Source of the DNA: Petrimonas sp. IBARAKI
Lineage (GTDB): Bacteria; Bacteroidota; Bacteroidia; Bacteroidales; Dysgonomonadaceae
Reading direction: 5' to 3'
DNA length: 64,000 nucleotides
Assembly: GCA_002356435.2 (NCBI GenBank)
Contig: AP018040.2
Coordinates: 1,178,001 to 1,242,000 of the forward strand
Shown here one piece after another: positions 35,053-43,527 of this stretch. Position 1 is the stretch's first letter. Every line of letters starts with the position of its first letter. The position numbers and the translations under genes were made by a program. The notes under the pieces were generated by a model. The model had not been told where the DNA came from, did no database searches, and saw only the letters and a program-made list of their open reading frames with translations.

Positions 35053-36954
35053 ATGATGATGAACAAATTCACCCTGTTTTTTCTTGTGTTTGGTGTCTCA
35101 ATTTTATCTGTTCATGCGAAACAGATAAAACTCCTTGCGATAGGAAACAGCTTCTCAGACGATGCAATTGAATATTATCTCTCCGGATTAGCTGAAGCAA
35201 ATGGAGATACCATTATACTCGGAAACATGTACATTGGCGGGTGCTCTTTAGAAAAGCATTACAACAATTCTGTAAATAATTCCCCCGACTACTCATATCG
35301 AAAAATTGTTAACGGGGTTAAGACTACGACACCCGGTTACACGCTGATCGATGCTTTTGGAGATGAAGAGTGGGACTACATCTCCTTTCAACAAGTAAGT
35401 TCCCTTTCCGGACAATATGAGTCCTATTTCCCATACCTTGAAGAACTGATTAGTTTTGCAGAAAAATACTCCTCCAATCCGGATATGGAGCCCATTTTAC
35501 ACGCTACCTGGGCATATGCACAAACTTCTACACATGCGGGTTTTCAGAATTACAGTAACAATCAGGGTTCGATGTACAATGCCATTATTGATGCCTCTGG
35601 CCGTGCAGCACAAAAAACGGGAATCAAGATTATTATCCCGGCCGGTACGGCTATACAAAACGGTAGAACAAGTAGTCTGGGAGACACTTTTTGCAGAGAT
35701 GGCTATCATCTGGAACTGAACTACGGAAGGTATACGGCTTCTTGTGCATGGTACGAGAAACTATTTAAAAAAACGGTTGTAGGAAACAGTTATGTGCCCT
35801 GTACGGTTACTCCCTTTCAGGCAAAGATAGCTCAGCTTTCCGCCCATTATGCTGTAGCCAATCCCGATAAAGTAACGCCTGTTGAGGTGAGTGAATATTC
35901 CTGGCGTACTATTGCTCCCTATTTCTATCCACCCAAAGAGTACGAGTATAGTTTCCACGGATATCGCTCTCCCCTGCAGTTTTACGACGGTACTCTTGTA
36001 AAGGACAGAACAGATTGGAGAAAGAGGCGTGAAGAGATCCGTTCCCGCTGGATGGAGATGTTGGGAGAATGGCCACCTATATTGGATCAACAGGAATTTA
36101 AAATTATCGACAAAGAGAAAAGAGAAGATTTTACACAATACAGAGTCCGGTTTTATTGGACACCCAATGAACAAACGGAAGGATATTTACTGATTCCTGA
36201 TAAGAAAGGTCAAAAGCCTGCCGTGATATCTGTTTTCTATGAACCGGAAACAGCAGTGGGAATAGGAGGAAAACCTTATAGGGATTTTGCGTATCAATTG
36301 GTAAAAAAAGGATTTGTTACTCTCTCCCTAGGTACTTCTGAAACAACGAAAAACAAAACATATTCCATCTATTATCCAAATAGAGAGTCTGCAATCATAC
36401 AACCTTTATCAGCATTGGCCTACGCTGCAGCAAATGCGCTGGAAGCACTAACAAAAGTAGAGGATGTAGATGCGGAACGGATAGGAATTGTCGGGCACTC
36501 ATACGGAGGGAAGTGGGCTATGTTTGCCTCCTGTCTGTACGATAAGTTTGCTTGTGCAGCGTGGGTTGATCCCGGCATCGTTTTGGATGAGACCAAGGGT
36601 TCCGGGGTAAATTATTGGGAACCGTGGTACTTGGGTTATTATCAACCGCCTTGGAAACAAACATGGAGCAAGACAGGTGAAAATGGCCGGGGGGTGTATC
36701 CAAAGCTTAAAAAAGAAGAATACGACCTTCATGAACTACATGCCCTTATGGCTCCACGTCCTTTTCTTGTGTCTGGAGGATCGTCCGACCAGGTTGAACG
36801 TTGGATTCCTCTGAATCATACCGTTGCTGTTAATAAATTGTTGGGCTATACACACCGGGTTGCTATGACCAACCGCCCTGAACATAGCCCAAATGCGGAA
36901 TCAAATAAAGTGTTGTATGCTTTTTTTGAATGGTTTCTCACACCAAACGAATAA
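35053..36954 (+). CDS. DUF4886 (SGNH-like) domain fused to an alpha/beta hydrolase
   Basis: 633-residue exported double hydrolase. Signal peptide about 1-22 (ends SVHAK). Domain 1 (about 24-265) is DUF4886, an SGNH-type fold: LLAIGNSFSDDA with Ser33 as likely nucleophile, then ISFQQVSSLSG, ATWAYAQTS and DGYHLELNYGRY with the Asp-x-x-His pair. Domain 2 (about 310-630) is esterase-like: GIVGHSYGGKWA with Ser483, AAWVDPGIV, LMAPRPFLVSGGSSDQ and NRPEHSPN with His. Both active sites look intact. Probably removes acyl groups from the glycan. It ends the SusCD-1 unit. Confidence 0.82.
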   Translation: MMMNKFTLFFLVFGVSILSVHAKQIKLLAIGNSFSDDAIEYYLSGLAEANGDTIILGNMYIGGCSLEKHYNNSVNNSPDYSYRKIVNGVKTTTPGYTLIDAFGDEEWDYISFQQVSSLSGQYESYFPYLEELISFAEKYSSNPDMEPILHATWAYAQTSTHAGFQNYSNNQGSMYNAIIDASGRAAQKTGIKIIIPAGTAIQNGRTSSLGDTFCRDGYHLELNYGRYTASCAWYEKLFKKTVVGNSYVPCTVTPFQAKIAQLSAHYAVANPDKVTPVEVSEYSWRTIAPYFYPPKEYEYSFHGYRSPLQFYDGTLVKDRTDWRKRREEIRSRWMEMLGEWPPILDQQEFKIIDKEKREDFTQYRVRFYWTPNEQTEGYLLIPDKKGQKPAVISVFYEPETAVGIGGKPYRDFAYQLVKKGFVTLSLGTSETTKNKTYSIYYPNRESAIIQPLSALAYAAANALEALTKVEDVDAERIGIVGHSYGGKWAMFASCLYDKFACAAWVDPGIVLDETKGSGVNYWEPWYLGYYQPPWKQTWSKTGENGRGVYPKLKKEEYDLHELHALMAPRPFLVSGGSSDQVERWIPLNHTVAVNKLLGYTHRVAMTNRPEHSPNAESNKVLYAFFEWFLTPNE

Positions 36955-37077
36955 TCATTTATTACTTTTTCAGCTATTTTTCCGTTTTTTAAGGAATAGT
37001 CTGCGGATTAATCTGATCTATCTTTTTCATTCCTTTCTTCCTTTGTAATTTCTGACATTGACTATTTGGGTGCAATT

Positions 37078-37118
37078 AAAAAGGGGATAAATGCTTAATA
37101 TCGGCTACTCCTCTTTTT
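37078..37118 (+). terminator. Terminator-like hairpin after the SusCD-1 unit
   Basis: AAAAAGGGGA pairs with TCCTCTTTTT (10 bp, one G-T), loop about 21 bases, right arm ending in five T residues. It lies 123 bases after the last stop codon of the unit. The rest of the 1.3-kb gap (36955-38249) holds two gene remnants and operator copy d. Confidence 0.5.
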
Positions 37119-37289
37119 CTGCTTTATTGTCCATAAGGGGAGCAATGTTTTTTAACTTTCAAATTTTGTTTAGAAATGACAGAACATCTTGCTTCCCAGG
37201 TTGATGCAATGAAATTAAAAGAAAGGAAAATATAAAGAATAGATAATAAAGGAAATAAATATAGTAGGCTATAGCTATAAATATACTAT

Positions 37290-37589
37290 AGTAATAGAAC
37301 GTTTAATGACCTGATGAGACAGTATGAGCACCCCTTCATAAAAGAGATAGGAGAGAAAGCTAAAAAAGTGGGCGGACACGGAGGAATGGACTACATGATG
37401 GATTATCGTTTGATTTATTGCTTAAGAAATGGCTTGCCTCTTGATATGGACGTATATGATGCCGCAGAATGGTCATGTCTCGTAGAACTTACAAAAACAT
37501 CCACTACCAATGGAGGGCAGCCGGTGAAAATTCCCGATTTCACCAGGGGAGATTGGAATGAGTTACAAGGATTGGAATTCTTTCAGTAA
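37290..37589 (+). pseudogene. C-terminal remnant of a GH109 alpha-N-acetylgalactosaminidase
   Basis: About the last 100 codons of a GH109 enzyme, an NAD-dependent glycosidase of the Gfo/Idh/MocA superfamily. [54 protein letters not shown] and IPDFTRGDW are all hallmark C-terminal blocks. Homologous sequence begins near 37290, and a frame stop lies at 37278-37280. An ATG at 37314 gives a 91-residue reading frame but the NAD domain and active site are gone; full enzymes are about 450 residues. The upstream border is AT-rich with an inverted TATAGTA/TACTATA pair. Evidence of past capacity to release terminal GalNAc. Confidence 0.8.
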
Positions 37590-37600
37590 AAATAGTGTAA

Positions 37601-37821
37601 ATCGGGAAAAAAGTGGACTTTCTATTGGTGTTGTGGGAATTCAACAAAAACGAAACAACAGACATTACTACATGGTTACCAAAAAATATCAGGTTGGAAT
37701 TTACACCTCTTTTGGGTGATGGCAAAAAAGTAGACAAACGGTAAAAGACAACGGCGGACTTTCTGTTAAATTACCCAAAGAAAATAGCTTTGTCTTATAT
37801 AAGTATAACATAATTAATTGA
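37601..37821 (+). pseudogene. Frameshifted C-terminal remnant of an unidentified glycan enzyme
   Basis: Two overlapping frames together read like the end of one protein. The first frame gives DITTWLPKNIRLEF and TPLLGDGKKVDKR before a stop near 37742. The second, shifted frame continues VKDNGGLSVKLPKENSF and VLYKYN before a stop at 37819. This kind of ending (LP-x-N/ Y-x-x-LYKY) is common in exported glycosidases of Bacteroidota, but I cannot name the family. No start codon or signal peptide survives. It lies 12 bases after the GH109 remnant. Confidence 0.45.
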
Positions 37822-37884
37822 TTATTATATAATCAATCGATGTGGTTGTAGACTTTTTTTTGAATAAATATCAGTTTGTAAATA

Positions 37885-37915
37885 AAAACGTTTTTTGAAG
37901 ATTTCTTTTCGCAAA
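37885..37915 (+). promoter_or_regulatory. Shared operator copy d, upstream of the second SusCD unit
   Basis: AAAACG-N19-CGCAAA with spacer beginning TTTTTTGAAG. A -7-like box TTCCTTTA (37944-37951) follows after exactly 28 bases. The susC start at 38250 is 335 bases away; the leader in between shows no gene. Confidence 0.6.
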
Positions 37916-38249
37916 AACAGGAGATTTTATCTTTTAAAATATATTCCTTTATATTTAATAATTTTAATGTATTGAATTTAAATCTGTCAAGCTATATGCA
38001 TCAGAAACAGGCCCTTTTGTTTCACAGTTAGTTAATGATTCATATGCACATGATAAGGGTCTGCCGTTTCATGATTTTTGTGGGATAGAAACTCGAGGCA
38101 CCACCATTGATTTTTTTGCCACAATAACACGGGTTTTCAGGATATACATATCAAACATATGTAAATGAAAATGTTGTAAAATTCTTAAATTTAAAAGCCT
38201 ATCGCAGGCAGGCTGATGGAGCTTGCGAAAGTAGAAAAAATGAAATAAT

Positions 38250-41200
38250 ATGGAATCTTTCAAATGTAAAAGTTTATTCTTCGCTTTTATGTGGATATTA
38301 TCTTTTGGATTGTACTCACAAGTAAGCGTAAAAGGTAATGTTGTGGATGAATCGAATGAGCCTGTTATAGGCGCATCTATTCAGGTTAAAGGAACAGGAG
38401 AGGGCACGGTAACGGACTATGACGGAAATTTTTCGCTGACTGTACCTTCAAACGAAAGTACGTTGATTATCTCTTATGTAGGGATGAAAACTCAGGAAGT
38501 TTCACCCGCTCCAAACTTACGGGTAATTCTTCAAACAGATACAGAATTGTTGGATGAATTGGTGGTTGTGGGATACGGTACAATGCGAAAAAAAGACTTA
38601 ACAGGTGCAGTTTCCAGAGTTACAGTTGATGATAAAAGTCTTCAGGCAAACGTGAATCTCTCACAGGTTTTGTCAGGAGTAGCAGGTATTAATATTCAAC
38701 AAAGGGGAGGTGCTACAGGTGAATCTTCTATATCAATACGTGGTCAGAACACCTTGTCAACCTCTTCTTCTCCATTGATTGTGGTCGATGGTATTATTTA
38801 CGATGGTTCCATATCCAATTTTAATATAAACGACATTGAAACCATTGATGTCTTGAAAGATGCCAGTGCCGCAGCTGTTTATGGATCCAGGTCGAAAAAC
38901 GGAGTCATCCTGATTACTACAAAGAAAGGAAAAAATGAAAAACCGCAGGTTTCAGTAGATGCTTATTATGGTTTTCAAGATATGACTAATACCCCTATGC
39001 GGGTAATGAACGGAGAGGAATTTGCTATTCGAATGGTGGATTGGCAATGGCAAAGCGATGTTTACAAATGGTATGCTACAAAGCCCACTTCTGCTGCAGG
39101 CCGTCCCGCGCGCCCGGATATTACCAATCGTCAATTGGTTGCGACCTATTTGAAAACCCCGGAAGAGCAAAACAATTATTTAAATGGAGAACCTATTGAC
39201 TGGGTTAAAGAAGTGACTCAAATTGCTCCGATGCAGAATTTCAATATCGGTTTAAACGGAGGATCAGAAAATTCAAAATATTATTTATCGGCATCCTATT
39301 CGGATATTGAAGGTATACAATTAAACGACAATTTTAAAAGATTTACATTGCGGAGCAATTTAGAAAGTAAAGTTAATAATTGGCTTACAATCAGTACAAA
39401 CCTTACCTATACATTAACCGATCAATCCGGAGAGCAGGCCAATATACATTATGCTAGGGTAGCAACTCCCTGGGCAGATAATCATATTGGAAAAGATGAC
39501 TACGATATATACCTGACCAATGAGTTGTTTCAGCCTTATCCATTGGTTTTTACTTACGCGGATAATTCGAATCTGAATCATACATTTTTCGGAATAGGCC
39601 GTGCAGTTGTTGATTTTCCGTTCTTAAAAGGATTGAAATTTGAATTTGATATTTCAGACAGGTATAATACTGCTGGAAACTATACCTATTGGAATTCCAG
39701 AACACCCGGAGGAATGGCATACGGGGGACGTGCTACGAAAGTTCATACTGAATCCAATAAATGGTTAATGAATAATATTCTTAGCTATACAGAGACTTTT
39801 GGCAACCACTCCATATACGGTACGTTATTGTACAGTCTTGATAAGCTTTCAGGGAATGCTTCTACCTTGCGTGCAGACGGTTTTGATAACGAAACCCTGG
39901 GATACAATAACATGGGCTTGGGTCTTACACCGTATGTAGCTAGCTCTGCCTATGAAGAGTCTAATATTGCCTATATGGCCAGGATTAATTATACTTATTT
40001 ACAACGCTATCTATTTACAGGAACAGTTCGTCGGGATGGTTTTTCCGGATTTGGAAAAGATCACAAGTGGGCTACGTTTCCGTCGCTTTCATTTGGCTGG
40101 GTGCTTACAGAAGAGCCTTTTATGAATAATCCTGCATTCTACCTGAAAACGAGGTTTTCATATGGTGTCAACGGTAATCAGGGTAGTGGCCGGTACGCCA
40201 GTCTAGCTACAATGAGCAGTCTGGGATATGTATACGGTGGGGACTATGCTGTTGGCTTATATCCAAATACACTCGGAAATTCAGAGTTAGCCTGGGAAAG
40301 GACGACTTCCAATAACGTTGGAGTAGATTTTAGTTTCCTAAACGACCGTCTTTCAGGATCGATAGATGCCTATTTATCCAATACAGACGATGTGTTGGTG
40401 AGAAGGCAGTTGCCGGCTACATCGGGTTATGCCAATGTATGGGATAATGTTGCAGAACTTCAAACAAAAGGTATCGATTTGGAAATAAGGTCATTAAATG
40501 TTAACCGTAAGGACTTCACTTGGAACACTAAATTCACTTTTGGGCTTGATAGGGATAAAATAACCAAACTTTACGGGGGAGAGAGTGATGCGGATGTAGC
40601 TAACGGATGGTTTGTAGGTAAGCCCATTCAGGCAATTTACGATTACCAAATTGAAAAAGTATGGACGGAAGAAGAGTTTTTTGCTGGTGAAGTATATCCT
40701 GGATGGTATCCAGGACAGTTTAAGTTAGCTGATTTAGATGGTAGTAATTCGATTGATGCCGTGAATGATCGAAGCATCATCGGTTATAAATCTCCGTCGT
40801 ATCGTTTCGGTATTGAAAATGTACTGCGGTATAAAGATTTCACTTTTTCCTTCTTTATCAACTCTATACAAGGGGGCAAAAATAGATTCATGGCCAATAA
40901 CAGTGATAATGTCAACCCGTTGATCTATTACCCTGAAAGACAAAATGTCTCAGCAGTTAATCCGTATTGGAGTCCTGAAGCTCCTACTACAAATACAACG
41001 GGTATCTACAATAATCCGCCGATTTGGAGTGGAATTTATCAGAACAGGAGTTTTATACGACTTCAGGATGTTTCTCTTGCATACAGCTTTCCAAAGCAAT
41101 TATTAGATAGAATAAACATTAATTCCTGTCAAATTTATTTGTCTAGCAAAAATCCTTATGTATGGACAAAATGGCAAGGCTGGGATCCTGAGATCGGGAC

Positions 41201-41294
41201 TACGGGAAGTGATAGCAAAACTGGTTACAGCTCTACGTCTACTTTCCCAACGCTGACCCGGAATGTTATTTTGGGTTTAAGATTTAGCTTTTAA
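38250..41294 (+). CDS. SusC/RagA-type TonB-dependent outer-membrane transporter (2)
   Basis: 1014-residue outer-membrane glycan importer. Signal peptide about 1-24 (ends GLYSQ). CarboxypepD-reg-like domain GNVVDESNEPVIGASI from about residue 29, very like that of SusC 1 (GTGEGTVTDYDGNFSLTVP). The plug opens at DELVVVGYGTMRKKDLTGA and contains INIQQRGGATGESSIS, LIVVDGIIYDG and IDVLKDASAAAVYGSRSKNGVILITT. The barrel ends NVILGLRFSF. It pairs with the SusD gene 20 bases downstream. The pair forms a two-gene unit closed by a strong terminator at 43065. Confidence 0.95.
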   Translation: MESFKCKSLFFAFMWILSFGLYSQVSVKGNVVDESNEPVIGASIQVKGTGEGTVTDYDGNFSLTVPSNESTLIISYVGMKTQEVSPAPNLRVILQTDTELLDELVVVGYGTMRKKDLTGAVSRVTVDDKSLQANVNLSQVLSGVAGINIQQRGGATGESSISIRGQNTLSTSSSPLIVVDGIIYDGSISNFNINDIETIDVLKDASAAAVYGSRSKNGVILITTKKGKNEKPQVSVDAYYGFQDMTNTPMRVMNGEEFAIRMVDWQWQSDVYKWYATKPTSAAGRPARPDITNRQLVATYLKTPEEQNNYLNGEPIDWVKEVTQIAPMQNFNIGLNGGSENSKYYLSASYSDIEGIQLNDNFKRFTLRSNLESKVNNWLTISTNLTYTLTDQSGEQANIHYARVATPWADNHIGKDDYDIYLTNELFQPYPLVFTYADNSNLNHTFFGIGRAVVDFPFLKGLKFEFDISDRYNTAGNYTYWNSRTPGGMAYGGRATKVHTESNKWLMNNILSYTETFGNHSIYGTLLYSLDKLSGNASTLRADGFDNETLGYNNMGLGLTPYVASSAYEESNIAYMARINYTYLQRYLFTGTVRRDGFSGFGKDHKWATFPSLSFGWVLTEEPFMNNPAFYLKTRFSYGVNGNQGSGRYASLATMSSLGYVYGGDYAVGLYPNTLGNSELAWERTTSNNVGVDFSFLNDRLSGSIDAYLSNTDDVLVRRQLPATSGYANVWDNVAELQTKGIDLEIRSLNVNRKDFTWNTKFTFGLDRDKITKLYGGESDADVANGWFVGKPIQAIYDYQIEKVWTEEEFFAGEVYPGWYPGQFKLADLDGSNSIDAVNDRSIIGYKSPSYRFGIENVLRYKDFTFSFFINSIQGGKNRFMANNSDNVNPLIYYPERQNVSAVNPYWSPEAPTTNTTGIYNNPPIWSGIYQNRSFIRLQDVSLAYSFPKQLLDRININSCQIYLSSKNPYVWTKWQGWDPEIGTTGSDSKTGYSSTSTFPTLTRNVILGLRFSF

Positions 41295-41314
41295 TCATTA
41301 AAATTTTGACAATT

Positions 41315-43030
41315 ATGAGAACTTCGATTATAAAAAAACTAGTAATTGGATTTGTATTTTTTTCGGCAGTTTTATCTTCATGCAGTGAGGCATTCTTGGA
41401 CGAAAAACCTCTCGATTTTTTATCGCCGGAAAATGCATATACTACCGAAACGGGTATAGAGCAGGGGATTACTGCTATTCAAAATAGAATCAGATTTGTA
41501 TATTACACCTATGGCTCTTTTGGTACAATGAATTGGGCAACACATGGATCAGATGTTGGATTCAATGGTGAAACACCAGACCGTGGAAGCCGGTATCTGA
41601 ATTCGTACCGGGATTTAACCCCCACATTTACACCGGTAGTCGATCATTGGGTGAGGGGATTTGAAATTATTCAATGGGCCAACGTATTGATTGACGGTAT
41701 AAAAAAGGCTGATGCGACAATATTCACCCAGGGAGAAGCCGGGAAAAATGCTTATCTTGCCGAAGCTCGTTTTTTCCGTGCATTTATATATCGCCACTTA
41801 GTTTCAACTTATGGAGACATTCCATTACTGGATGAACCGACAACCAAGGCAAAAACAGATTATGTAAGAGCCCCTGTCGCTGAAATTCACAAATTTATGG
41901 AAGAAGATTTCAAATTTGCTGCTGCAAATCTTCCTAAACCGGGAGAAGAGAGTGCACCCGGAAGAGTTACCCAAGGTCCTGCATGGCACTATTTAGCTGA
42001 AACCTATCTAGAGATGGGAAATGCACAAGAAGCTGTTACGGCAGCAAGCCATGCAGTGAATGATTATGATTATGCCTTAATGACTGAGCGATTCGGAAAC
42101 AGGTTGGGTACAGATATTCTGGGTTCAGGTGATGCGTATTTTGATCTGTTTGGATATACTAACCATAACCTGCCTAACAATACTGAAGCTATGTGGGTGA
42201 TTCAAGTAGAGAGAGGAACGTCGGACGAAACTACAATCAATTCTGCATATATTTATGGGCCACGTTATTTTGATATAGCACTAACCCCTGACGGAAAAAA
42301 AGCAACACTTGGAACTTTTTATGGCGGGAAGTATACCGGAATCTCCGATACACTTAGCCGTCCTTGCGCCAACGGACGAGGAACCAATCTGGTTCATTAT
42401 TACATATGGAAGGACAATTGGGATAATGATATCCGAAACGCTGAACACAATCTCAGGAGGAATTATTATTACGACAATCCCGAATCGGCCTATGATGGAC
42501 ATAAGATTGATTTCAAACTCTATGAAGGAACACCGTATCCCCGAACCAATCCGTTAGATGATACAATACGACTGATGTTCCCTACATTTATGAAATTTCA
42601 TGATCCCTGTAATTATACGGTGCAGTTACCCAGAGCAGGTTCCGGTAATACTCATAAAGACTGGTATGCGTTACGTTTTGCGGAAACATTACTGTTGCGA
42701 GCCGAAGCCTATTTGGGAATTAATCGTCCGGATTTAGCTGCTGCAGACGTGAATGTAGTAAGAGCAAGGGCTAATGCCAAGCCCGTATCAGCAAGTACTA
42801 TTGATATAGACTACATTTTGGATGAACGTGCCAGAGAACTTTATGGTGAAGAATGGCGCCTTATTGCTTTGCGTCGTACCGGTAAACTCATTGAGAGGGT
42901 ACGGAAATACAACGATAATCCATTATGCCCGGGTGCACATATCGAGGAGCATAATTTCCGTTGGCCAATTCCTCAAACACAGATTGATTTGAATATTGAT
43001 GCGGAATTTCCGCAAAATCCGGGATATTAA
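41315..43030 (+). CDS. SusD/RagB-type surface glycan-binding lipoprotein (2)
   Basis: 571-residue outer-membrane lipoprotein, partner of SusC 2. The ATG at 41315 is preferred over a TTG at 41306, because it starts the signal peptide (RTSIIKKLVIGFVFF). Lipobox VLSSC, then SEAFLDEKPLDFLSPENAY, a normal SusD N-terminus. EARFFRAFIYRHLVSTYGDIPLLDEP and AWHYLAETYLEMGNAQEAV are the helical repeats. The end has WYALRFAETLLLRAEAYL, VRARANAK and ELYGEEWRLIALRRTGKL. Longer than SusD 1 by about 80 residues, mostly in the middle (290-430), which may widen the binding surface. Confidence 0.94.
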   Translation: MRTSIIKKLVIGFVFFSAVLSSCSEAFLDEKPLDFLSPENAYTTETGIEQGITAIQNRIRFVYYTYGSFGTMNWATHGSDVGFNGETPDRGSRYLNSYRDLTPTFTPVVDHWVRGFEIIQWANVLIDGIKKADATIFTQGEAGKNAYLAEARFFRAFIYRHLVSTYGDIPLLDEPTTKAKTDYVRAPVAEIHKFMEEDFKFAAANLPKPGEESAPGRVTQGPAWHYLAETYLEMGNAQEAVTAASHAVNDYDYALMTERFGNRLGTDILGSGDAYFDLFGYTNHNLPNNTEAMWVIQVERGTSDETTINSAYIYGPRYFDIALTPDGKKATLGTFYGGKYTGISDTLSRPCANGRGTNLVHYYIWKDNWDNDIRNAEHNLRRNYYYDNPESAYDGHKIDFKLYEGTPYPRTNPLDDTIRLMFPTFMKFHDPCNYTVQLPRAGSGNTHKDWYALRFAETLLLRAEAYLGINRPDLAAADVNVVRARANAKPVSASTIDIDYILDERARELYGEEWRLIALRRTGKLIERVRKYNDNPLCPGAHIEEHNFRWPIPQTQIDLNIDAEFPQNPGY

Positions 43031-43064
43031 GACTTAGTTTTCGTCGTCAGAGTATTTTGGAGAT

Positions 43065-43103
43065 AAAAAAACGATCAGGGGTAATCCCCTGATCGTTTTT
43101 TTT
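43065..43103 (+). terminator. Strong rho-independent terminator
   Basis: CGATCAGGGG, loop TAAT, CCCCTGATCG: a perfect 10-bp stem flanked by seven A residues and eight T residues, so it can act on both strands. It ends the SusCD-2 unit 35 bases after the stop codon. Confidence 0.93.
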
Positions 43104-43270
43104 ATGAAGTTAACCTTACTAATTGCTTTGTTAGTGTAGGTACTTTAACAGTCTATTTCTATTTCATGGAAATAGCTCGATCTCCGATTGAAATCAGGTG
43201 AGTTAAACATAGTTAAATTAATAATTATTTTATGTTTTTTATAAATTACTCTAAAATATTAATGCGTATA

Positions 43271-43301
43271 TTTGCATAATATTAATCATCAAAAACGCAA
43301 A
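43271..43301 (+). promoter_or_regulatory. Shared operator copy e, upstream of the third SusCD unit
   Basis: TTTGCA-N19-CGCAAA. The spacer signature TTTTTGATGA reads on the opposite strand, so this copy is turned round relative to the others. A -7-like box TATTTATG (43329-43336) follows after 27 bases. A second possible -7 box, TATATTTG, overlaps the left half at 43267-43274. The rest of the 497-base gap (43031-43527) holds a terminator and AT-rich leader only. Confidence 0.5.
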
Positions 43302-43527
43302 AAGTGGCAAATTGTTTGTGCTATATATTATTTATGTTCTGTAAATTAGATTATTAGAATAATTAATTTTTTAATAAATTGAAATGCCTATGGAAGTTTT
43401 GTCACAATAAAAAGAGATGTAAGTTATTTTCTTGGGAAAATAAGTTTACAAAAATTAAAAGATGAGTAGTTGTTCACTGTCAAGGACAGTAAACCTTAAG
43501 TTTCATTAAAAACAAATTATAAAAAAT

